A model generated the notes under the pieces. That model searched no databases, was not told the DNA's origin, and was given only the letters and a program-made list of their open reading frames with translations. A stretch of DNA of 10,432 bases from Rickettsiales bacterium. Its GTDB lineage: Bacteria; Pseudomonadota; Alphaproteobacteria; Rs-D84. Made by a program: the position numbers and the translations under genes. Position 1 is the stretch's first letter. The number at the start of each line of letters is the position of its first letter. This document shows positions 5,944 through 10,432 of the stretch, piece by piece. The stretch is taken from assembly GCA_031263295.1 (NCBI GenBank), contig JAISGC010000066.1:1-10432 (forward strand), written 5' to 3'.

Positions 5944-7902
5944 TCAGTGCCGCTCGGTCGTGCGGCCGGGTTTGCCGCCGTATGCTATTGTCAGCGCAAC
6001 AAAGTCTCCGAAATATTTTTTCACATCGTGAACGACGGCGTCCAGAACGGACATCGGAACATCGGTCGACCTGAACGAAGTGAAGTCGCGCGTGTCGATC
6101 GAATTGAGTTCTATCTTGGCGCGCACCTTGTGCGGCAGATTCAACGCGTATGAAACCCGCGTTATATCGCGCAGTCCCATCAGGTCGTTGGCCAGCCTTT
6201 CGCGCCGCGCCCACGAAATATCTGCCGGCCGACCGCCTTGGTCGAACAGCCTGGCCTCTATCTGGTATCCGTCGACGCGTCCGTCGCCCTTCTGTCCCGT
6301 TGTCGAGATGGTATTGCAGAGCACGACATAGGCCCGGGTCAGATTGGCAGTATCCTTCGCGCCCGCAACCCAGTTGAAAAATATCTCGCGCGCCTCGGCC
6401 AAAAGAGCCTTTGCCTGCGGCGTGGCCTCACCTTCTATCGGCTTGCGCCGGATAGCGGTGTTCAACAGCGCCGCGAAGTATTGGCGCGTCTGCATTCCGA
6501 CTTCCAATGGCGGAATGCGTCCGTCGGCTATTCCGGCCTCGATATGATTTCGCCAGATTGCGTCGATTTTTCCGACATAATCCAAGGACTCTTTGCCGAC
6601 CTCTCCGTCTATGCGGACGGCGAGGCCCGGGCCCGGGAACGGCGGCTGTTTGTAAAGCTCCATATTCAACCCCAGGTGCCGACCGAGCGCGATGATATTA
6701 TTTTTGTAAAGCCAGGTCAGCGGCTCGACTATTTTTATGCCCGATTGCAAAAGACGCGTCCGCAAATACGGCACTTCGTTGTGATGCGTTTTTATCCGAC
6801 CGGAGCCCCCGCGACCCTTGCCCGATTCCTGGCGATCGGCCTGGTTCGTTCCCTGAATCAGATATTGAATGTCGCCCTGCCCGTCCGCCCAGTCCGCGAA
6901 GATGTCGGCGAACAGATTTCCGATAATCTGACGACGGCCCTTGTTCGTTTCGGGATTGTCGAATCCGTCGGCCGAGCGGAGCGCGTCGATGAACCGATTT
7001 GACGCGTCAAGCTCTATAACTTTGCCGAACTGGTCCCGCATCAGCGTCAGCAACTTGTCGGTTTCGTGTCCGAAATCGCCGCCGTCTTTTTCCGGCACAT
7101 AGCGCCGCAGCAGACCAGTGTTCACAAAAACCAGCGCGACATTTTCGCGGCCGTAATGCTTTATCGCGGCGGCGGCCGCCGCGGTGGAATCAACTCCTCC
7201 GGACAATGCGACCATCGCCTTTTTGCCCGGCGCCAAGGGGAAATTCTCGGCCAAGTCGCGCGATAAATATTTTTCAATCGCGGCCGGAGAAAACTCTTCG
7301 CGCGCCGAGAAATCCGTCCATTTGCGAAAGCTTTGGAAGAATGCGCCGCGGACCTTTTCGCCGCTTATCTCAAAATGCGGCTGAACCGCGACGATTTGGC
7401 GCCCTTCATCATAGGCCATGGCGACTGCATTCTTGTCCGTGCGACCGGTTACGACGGCGCCGGGCCATACTGCGGAAACCTCGTCGCCGTGATTCGCGAC
7501 GACATCGCTATTGTCCAGATTGAATCCGGCCAGCGGATTTTCGGAAATAATTTTCAGACGCTCGACGCCATTCTCGCGATTGTCGGCGGGCCGCACCGCG
7601 CCGCCCAGTTGGTGCGCCACATCCTGCAACGCATAGCATATCAGCAGCTTCTTTATCGGAAGGTCGTAAATCCGTTTATCCAGATGGGTTGCGTCCGCGT
7701 CATAAACACTGCGCGGCGAGCCGGAAACGATAACGCCCTTCGCAATGCCAGCGTCGGCATCGCGCTTGATTTTATCATAGAGGTTCGGGTCCGCCTGCTC
7801 GACTTCGACGATGGACTCGTGCGGAAATCCTTCGGACAACAGGGAATGGCGGATGTTCGGCGCAGACTGGCTGCCGTCGACGACAAGATAGATTTTTTCC
7901 AT
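5944..7902 (-). CDS. guaA: GMP synthase (glutamine-hydrolysing), divergent long form
   Basis: 652 aa; usual bacterial GuaA is about 525. Converts XMP to GMP with ATP and glutamine-derived ammonia. The glutaminase domain (about 1-200) has a SGSPRSV block (60-66), catalytic Cys in LLICYALQ (C89; usual form GICYGMQ) and His/Glu in QPHFE (H176, E178). The ATP-pyrophosphatase domain has the P-loop LSGGVDS (233-239), QGTNQADRQES in place of the usual QGTxYPDVIES, KTHHN (371-375) and the hallmark FPGPGLAVRI (422-431). The XMP-binding/dimerisation part is expanded: extra sequence at about 460-520 and 558-600 separates recognisable blocks, and the end KPGRTTERH replaces KPPxTIEWE while keeping Lys, Thr and Glu. 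ATG 7902 has AAAGGAG 6 nt upstream. A separate promoter suggests a single-gene unit. Confidence 0.93.
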   Translation of the reverse strand: MEKIYLVVDGSQSAPNIRHSLLSEGFPHESIVEVEQADPNLYDKIKRDADAGIAKGVIVSGSPRSVYDADATHLDKRIYDLPIKKLLICYALQDVAHQLGGAVRPADNRENGVERLKIISENPLAGFNLDNSDVVANHGDEVSAVWPGAVVTGRTDKNAVAMAYDEGRQIVAVQPHFEISGEKVRGAFFQSFRKWTDFSAREEFSPAAIEKYLSRDLAENFPLAPGKKAMVALSGGVDSTAAAAAAIKHYGRENVALVFVNTGLLRRYVPEKDGGDFGHETDKLLTLMRDQFGKVIELDASNRFIDALRSADGFDNPETNKGRRQIIGNLFADIFADWADGQGDIQYLIQGTNQADRQESGKGRGGSGRIKTHHNEVPYLRTRLLQSGIKIVEPLTWLYKNNIIALGRHLGLNMELYKQPPFPGPGLAVRIDGEVGKESLDYVGKIDAIWRNHIEAGIADGRIPPLEVGMQTRQYFAALLNTAIRRKPIEGEATPQAKALLAEAREIFFNWVAGAKDTANLTRAYVVLCNTISTTGQKGDGRVDGYQIEARLFDQGGRPADISWARRERLANDLMGLRDITRVSYALNLPHKVRAKIELNSIDTRDFTSFRSTDVPMSVLDAVVHDVKKYFGDFVALTIAYGGKPGRTTERH

Positions 7903-7926
7903 TGATAACTCCTTTGATTTTCCGCA

Positions 7927-7955
7927 ATCATAACTCCGCTTCCGGCCTTTGTAAA
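7927..7955 (-). promoter_or_regulatory. guaA promoter
   Basis: Minus strand: -35 TTTACA (7955-7950), 17-nt spacer, -10 TATGAT (7932-7927). The leader of about 18 nt carries AAAGGAG. No riboswitch-sized leader is present. Confidence 0.7.
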
Positions 7956-7967
7956 TAATTTTTCTGT

Positions 7968-8717
7968 CTAAAATAACGAAAGCGCGCCGCTTTTTATTTC
8001 CGGCCATTCTTTGTAAAGCTCGCCGTCCAGCAATGCCGGCCGGTCGGCCGCATCCTTGAAATCGCGCTCGCTGTATTTCTTAAAGAAAAACGCTTTGCCT
8101 TGCCTGTGCGTCCAGTCGCGAATATCGCGCACCCAGTCGATATTCATCGGACGCGCGTTATTTCCCGATTCCCCGCAGGTAATCACCCAATCGATTCCAT
8201 CCAGATCAAGCCGTCTCACCGGCGCGATCAGCGGTTCAAGCGACAGCCATTTATGCGCCGCTTTCACAGCTTTCAGATCATCCAGCCGATTGCGATACTC
8301 GTCCGCCTCGATTGTAACGCCGGGCCAGATATGCTCGGACCAGACAACCGCGCCCGATTCTGTCAGCTCGCGCATGCGGGCGCTACGCTTGGTCAGGACT
8401 TGATACATATGCCAGTCGGCGCGGTTCATAATATCAAACACGCGTCGAATGAACGCAAGCGGAACATCGTCGTGGAACAAATCGCTCATAGAGTTCACAA
8501 ATACGACGCGCGGCTTTTTCCAATGCAGCGGGACTTCAAGCCGCTCCGGCAGCAGGTTTAATGCGAATCCGTTTTTATAATCCGGCTTGCCCTGGCGCTG
8601 CAACATCAACGCTATGCGCTCGGCATAGCAATTTTCGCAGCCCGCGCTGTATTTAGTGCATCCGATCAACGGATTCCAAGTGGCGCCGGTCCATTCAATG
8701 CGCGATCTGCTTCCCAT
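7968..8717 (-). CDS. DUF5131 / phage Gp37-Gp68 family protein, three-Cys motif
   Basis: 249 aa. The family is common in phages and accessory regions and its biochemical role is not established. It carries a cysteine cluster reminiscent of radical-SAM proteins. Family blocks seen: IEWTGATWNPLIGC at the N-terminus, the cluster C20-x6-C27-x2-C30 (GCTKYSAGCENCYAE), VFVNSMSDLFHDDVP, WPGVTIE, WLSLEPLIAPV, DWVITCGESGNNARPM and a C-terminal FFFKKY. The start at 8717 fits the usual N-terminus and sits 6 nt after a TATAAT, so a leaderless mRNA is likely. An ATG at 8759 would add 14 residues and overlap tcmP by 19 nt but lacks a Shine-Dalgarno. The stop is TAG. Base composition resembles the chromosome, unlike AT-rich tcmP upstream. 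Confidence 0.88.
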   Translation of the reverse strand: MGSRSRIEWTGATWNPLIGCTKYSAGCENCYAERIALMLQRQGKPDYKNGFALNLLPERLEVPLHWKKPRVVFVNSMSDLFHDDVPLAFIRRVFDIMNRADWHMYQVLTKRSARMRELTESGAVVWSEHIWPGVTIEADEYRNRLDDLKAVKAAHKWLSLEPLIAPVRRLDLDGIDWVITCGESGNNARPMNIDWVRDIRDWTHRQGKAFFFKKYSERDFKDAADRPALLDGELYKEWPEIKSGALSLF

Positions 8718-8723
8718 AAGCCG

Positions 8724-8753
8724 ATTATAACGAACCGGCTTCACATTTGTCGA
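8724..8753 (-). promoter_or_regulatory. Promoter of the DUF5131 gene, probably leaderless
   Basis: Minus strand: -35 TCGACA (8753-8748), 18-nt spacer, -10 TATAAT (8729-8724, perfect). Six nt separate the -10 from the ATG at 8717, and no Shine-Dalgarno is present. The promoter lies over the 3' end of tcmP, so the DUF5131 gene can be expressed independently of tcmP. Confidence 0.65.
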
Positions 8754-9604
8754 GCACATTTAATTCGTAATTCTTTGCATTTTTGAGACCGACAGAATTG
8801 CTTCAACGGGCATTCTGCGGTTAGTATCAACTTTTTCGACAATTCGTCATATTGTTTTTGCGAGCGAACTATAAAGATCATATAATGACTCGTGCGCATG
8901 CTACTGTTGCGGCAAAATCGAAATGGAATAATAAAACAATCCTTAATTCGTGCAGTCAAGCCAGACATGTATAAATCCAACATAAACCGCTCTTTGCATC
9001 CACTTTGGACTTTGCTATAATCACTTTCAATTTTATTTATCGAGTTTTTATCAAAAACATTCCCGAATAATTTCTTAAAATCATACCTTTTAGAAGTGAT
9101 AAACCTTGGGATTTGATTTATATTAAAAAACAATGCGATGGAGCAATTCGGCATTTTTAACAAACTGCGAATATAATCGCGGTTGATGCCCTGATAACCC
9201 CAAGCGTCTATGAATACAAAAGAATTATCTAGATTGAGACCGGTAAATTTCGCGGGCAATCGGTTAGATATCGTTTCTGACGCAGTCATCAGTAATTTCA
9301 AATCTGATATATTCTTAAAACCGTTCAAAGCCTTCCGTAATTTTGAAATATATTTTTTTCGGTTATCATTAAATAAGACATTGAATTTTCCGGCGAGCGT
9401 AGAATTGGCGCATAGTTCTTGCAGGACTAGAAATGGTATCGAAAAGCTTCCATCCTCATAAGCCCCCGGACCGGCAAACAGATCGATCTAGGCAAGTTCC
9501 TTGGCCTTTTTATTGGCGGCAAGCCATATTCTAAACGCAGTCAATACGATTTGTTGTTTTATAATCGAGTTTGGTTTTGGCAATACAAAAAAGTCGGCAG
9601 ACAT
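8741..9604 (-). pseudogene. tcmP: Three-Cys-motif partner protein TcmP, interrupted by one in-frame TAG
   Basis: 287 codons from ATG 9604, with TAG at codon 39 (9490-9488). Both sides of the TAG are in the same frame and read as TcmP: N-terminal ADFFVLPKP and a helix up to KKAKELA, then IDLFAGPGAYEDGS, the VFIDAWGYQGINRDYI block, ALFFNINQIPRF, and FIIPFRF with RTSHYMIFIV near the end. Relatives usually have Tyr before I-D-x-F-A-G-P-G, so TAT/TAC to TAG is the likely change. The family is known for being encoded next to DUF5131 proteins, as here. The start has GAGGA 6 nt upstream. The gene is clearly more AT-rich than its neighbours, suggesting recent transfer. Nonsense pseudogene is the simplest reading; readthrough is possible because no other damage is seen. 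Confidence 0.78.
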
Positions 9605-9613
9605 AATGAATCC

Positions 9614-9670
9614 TCATATATTTTGGTAAAAATTGGAAATAAAAAAGGCGGATAAAATCCACCGTTTCAT
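9614..9670 (-). CDS. Possible 18-aa leader ORF before tcmP
   Basis: ATG at 9670 lies 7 nt after a -10 (TATAGT). It encodes an 18-residue peptide starting MKRWILSAFF and stops at TGA 9616-9614, which overlaps the tcmP Shine-Dalgarno GAGGA (9615-9611). It runs through the terminator hairpin at 9641-9663. The position suggests a leaderless regulatory peptide, but such a short frame can arise by chance. Confidence 0.2.
   Translation of the reverse strand: MKRWILSAFFISNFYQNI
9641..9663 (-). terminator. Intrinsic terminator between tRNA-Pro and tcmP
   Basis: Minus strand: GGTGGAT (9663-9657), loop TTT, ATCCGCC (9653-9647), a 7-bp stem with one G-T wobble, then TTTTTT (9646-9641). It most simply ends the tRNA-Pro transcript, but it also lies inside the leader of the promoter at 9678-9706 and would reduce tcmP expression from it. 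Confidence 0.7.
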
Positions 9671-9677
9671 AGTTTAT

Positions 9678-9706
9678 ACTATACCATAAAATATTACCAA
9701 AATCAA
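9678..9706 (-). promoter_or_regulatory. Promoter between tRNA-Pro and tcmP
   Basis: Minus strand: -35 TTGATT (9706-9701), 17-nt spacer, -10 TATAGT (9683-9678). The start would be near 9671, about 65 nt upstream of tcmP ATG. The terminator hairpin follows within 10 nt of the predicted start. Confidence 0.6.
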
Positions 9707-9718
9707 GATAATAACAAA

Positions 9719-9795
9719 TGGTCGGGGTGACAGGATTTGAACCTACGACTTCTTCGTCCCGAACGAAGCACTCTACCAGGCTGAGCTACACCCCG
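9719..9795 (-). tRNA. tRNA-Pro (anticodon CGG), CCA encoded
   Basis: Minus strand: acceptor stem CGGGGTG (9795-9789) pairs with CACCCCG (9729-9723). The D arm contains AGCTCAGCCTGGTAGAG. The anticodon stem CTTCG/CGAAG carries loop TTCGGGA, anticodon CGG. The T arm has the canonical GGTTCAAATCC. Discriminator A9722 and CCA 9721-9719 are encoded; 77 nt. It closely resembles proteobacterial tRNA-Pro(CGG). An AT-rich tcmP module begins right behind its 3' end, the usual side for integrating elements. Confidence 0.95.
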
Positions 9796-9805
9796 AATAG
9801 CCGCC

Positions 9806-9833
9806 ATTTTACAGACTTTTTTGCAAATGTAAA
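9806..9833 (-). promoter_or_regulatory. Promoter of tRNA-Pro
   Basis: Minus strand: -35 TTTACA (9833-9828), 16-nt spacer, -10 TAAAAT (9811-9806). Ten nt separate the -10 from the mature tRNA 5' end. The inverted-repeat element at 9834 begins exactly upstream of the -35. Confidence 0.6.
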
Positions 9834-10021
9834 GGGGAAATATCAATTCATAATTCATAATGCATAATTCATAATTAGGTGCCTGCCGTTGCGCTGCCTC
9901 CTGCCCCGCTTGCGGGGCGGGAAAGTTTTGCTTGGCGAGCGCATTGCGCGAGCCCTAGCAAAACTTGGGTGGGGTAAATAATTATGAATTATGCATTATG
10001 AATTATGAATTGATAATCCCC
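9834..10021. mobile_element. 188-bp MITE-like element with 37-bp perfect terminal inverted repeats
   Basis: The left arm (9841-9877) and right arm (9979-10015) are exact reverse complements over 37 bp. With a one-base gap the pairing extends outward through GGGGA (9834-9838) and TCCCC (10017-10021). The arms consist of iterated ATAATTCATAAT-type units. The 101-bp interior is GC-rich and holds two further hairpins: GCCCCGC-TT-GCGGGGC (9903-9918) and the element at 9923-9966. There is no transposase frame and no clear target-site duplication. The 9796-10320 interval contains no convincing protein gene; it holds this element, a promoter and a probable structured RNA. Confidence 0.7.
9923..9966 (+). 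repeat. Hairpin element B (shares its core with the element at 1789-1830)
   Basis: AAGTTTTGCT (9923-9932) pairs perfectly with AGCAAAACTT (9957-9966). Inside, GGC/GCC, a symmetric GA/GA internal loop and GCGC/GCGC with loop ATT follow. The core GCGAGCGC-ATT-GCGCGAGC (9935-9953) matches element A except for the three loop bases, while the outer stem sequences differ but keep pairing. Confidence 0.6.
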
Positions 10022-10050
10022 TTGCTCCGAACTTCCCTTTCTGCTACAAT
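10022..10050 (+). promoter_or_regulatory. Promoter of the structured RNA region
   Basis: -35 TTGCTC (10022-10027), 17-nt spacer, -10 TACAAT (10045-10050). Predicted start near 10057. It abuts the right end of the inverted-repeat element. Confidence 0.5.
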
Positions 10051-10056
10051 GCCCGT

Positions 10057-10296
10057 GAACCTGGACGGGAATCCGGTTTGGGGCCGTAAGAAAGCCCATA
10101 TAGAAACGCCGCGAGCAATCGCGACGATCCGCAACGACATAAAAACTTGGCGCGGAATGGCGTCTTTTTTTATGCCTCTCCCCAAAATGGTCGGGGAGCC
10201 GCGAGTTATGCAACACCGGAAACGGAAAGATTCGCGGGGTCATTTTTCTATATGATTTTCTTAACTCCCTGACCGCCTCCGAACCAGGCGGTTTTT
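10057..10296 (+). ncRNA. Candidate structured RNA or 5' regulatory leader
   Basis: About 240 nt from promoter to terminator with dense potential pairing. AACC-t-GGA (10058-10065) pairs with TCC-GGTT (10072-10078), and TGGG (10079-10082) with CCCA (10095-10098). CGCGA-GCAA-TCGCG (10110-10123) has a GNRA loop. CATAAAAA (10139-10146) pairs with TTTTTATG (10167-10174), and CTCCCC (10178-10183) with GGGGAG (10193-10198). CCGCGA (10199-10204) pairs with TCGCGG (10232-10237) around CCG-GAAA-CGG (10216-10225, second GNRA loop). No match to tmRNA, 4.5S, RNase P or 6S was recognised. A frame 10049-10255 is open but its ATG overlaps the -10. It may be a free sRNA or a leader controlling the 10321 gene. 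Confidence 0.4.
10272..10296 (+). terminator. Intrinsic terminator upstream of the 10321 reading frame
   Basis: ACCGCCT (10272-10278), 7-nt loop, AGGCGGT (10286-10292), then a T-run (10292-10296). It ends 24 nt before ATG 10321, so it either closes the upstream RNA or acts as an attenuator of the downstream gene. Confidence 0.8.
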
Positions 10297-10320
10297 ACAT
10301 TCCAAAAAGGGGGGAAAATT

Positions 10321-10432
10321 ATGAAAAATCAAATTAGCAATGAGCAGTTAGCAATGAGCAATGGCGGCGCGCGACAACGCAATGGCAAACTCCTATTGCT
10401 CATTGCGCACTGCTCATTGCTCATTAGTGGCG
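10321..10432 (+). CDS. N-terminus of a probably exported protein written by an inverted repeat (partial)
   Basis: ATG 10321 follows AAGGGGGG (10308-10314) at 6-nt spacing, and the frame stays open to the window end (37 codons). The product starts with a polar stretch (MKNQISNEQLAMSNGG), continues with basic residues (R18, R20, K23), then a hydrophobic run LLLLIAHCSLLIS (24-36). That is the layout of a signal peptide. The polar and hydrophobic parts are encoded by the two arms of the inverted repeat at 10337-10420. The mature protein lies outside the window, so its function is unknown. A chance open frame through the repeat is possible, but the strong Shine-Dalgarno argues for a real gene. Confidence 0.5.
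   Translation, partial: MKNQISNEQLAMSNGGARQRNGKLLLLIAHCSLLISG
10337..10420. repeat. Second inverted-repeat element, 26-bp arms
   Basis: The left arm (10337-10362) and right arm (10395-10420) are reverse complements with 24 of 26 positions matching, separated by 32 bp. Each arm has two copies of a short unit (AGCAATGAGCA on the left, TGCTCATTGC on the right). The tandem-unit-in-arm design is the same as in the 9834-10021 element, but the sequence is unrelated. Confidence 0.7.

Noticed and set aside
6238..7905. Two long plus-strand open frames (254 and 190 codons).
   Set aside because: They are antisense to guaA; GC-rich codon bias leaves the opposite strand open.
9488..9490. Genome-wide TAG recoding as an explanation of the tcmP stop.
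   Set aside because: brnA, the DMT transporter and the DUF5131 gene all end properly at TAG.
10185..10196. AAATGGTCGGGG repeats the tRNA-Pro 3' end (9716-9727) in the same orientation, possibly an attachment-site copy.
   Set aside because: It lies on the 5' side of the tRNA, the wrong side for a tRNA-targeted island, and it is only 12 bp and part of the CTCCCC/GGGGAG hairpin.
10049..10255. Open frame starting MPVNLDGNPVWGRKK.
   Set aside because: Its ATG overlaps the -10 hexamer, there is no Shine-Dalgarno, no family is recognised, and the region is better explained by RNA structure. Kept only as an alternative.
9834..10432. CRISPR array.
   Set aside because: The repeats are inverted palindromes with iterated short units, without regularly spaced unique spacers or cas genes.

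Overview
The window looks like a chromosomal segment of a proteobacterium, most likely an alphaproteobacterium. The housekeeping genes are GC-rich, and two features fit that group: a D-Ala-D-Ala carboxypeptidase that appears to end in a SPOR domain, and a BrnT/BrnA toxin-antitoxin pair. Both tRNA genes encode their CCA end. The exact lineage cannot be read from the sequence. TAA, TGA and TAG are all used as ordinary stops (brnA, the DMT transporter and the DUF5131 gene end in TAG), so there is no sign of genome-wide stop reassignment.

Left part (1-2976): a penicillin-binding carboxypeptidase runs off the left edge on the minus strand. Divergent from it is brnT-brnA, followed by a tRNA-Thr(GGT) gene with its own promoter and a hairpin element behind it. 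Then come an unrecognised 164-aa protein and a divergent GreA/GreB-like factor.

Middle (2977-7955): a minus-strand operon, infC (rare AUC start) followed by a DMT-family transporter, is transcribed divergently from prs. The two promoters face each other and interpenetrate. A small Cys-rich protein follows, then a convergent, unusually long guaA. prs and guaA both serve purine nucleotide synthesis.

Right part (7956-10432) is accessory in character. A DUF5131 (phage Gp37/Gp68-type, three-Cys motif) gene lies behind an AT-rich tcmP gene, its known partner family. tcmP is interrupted by one in-frame amber codon exactly where a Tyr is expected. This module sits directly downstream of tRNA-Pro(CGG). 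Beyond the tRNA there is about 500 bp without a convincing gene. It holds a 188-bp element with 37-bp perfect terminal inverted repeats and nested hairpins, then a promoter and a region that looks like a structured RNA ending in an intrinsic terminator. The last 112 bp open a reading frame whose N-terminus, including a signal-peptide-like hydrophobic stretch, is written by a second inverted-repeat element.

Recurrent themes are start codons placed 6-8 nt after a -10 hexamer with no Shine-Dalgarno (probable leaderless mRNAs), and a shared hairpin core, GCGAGCGC-N3-GCGCGAGC, in two intergenic regions. All calls come from reading the sequence; no database search was possible.
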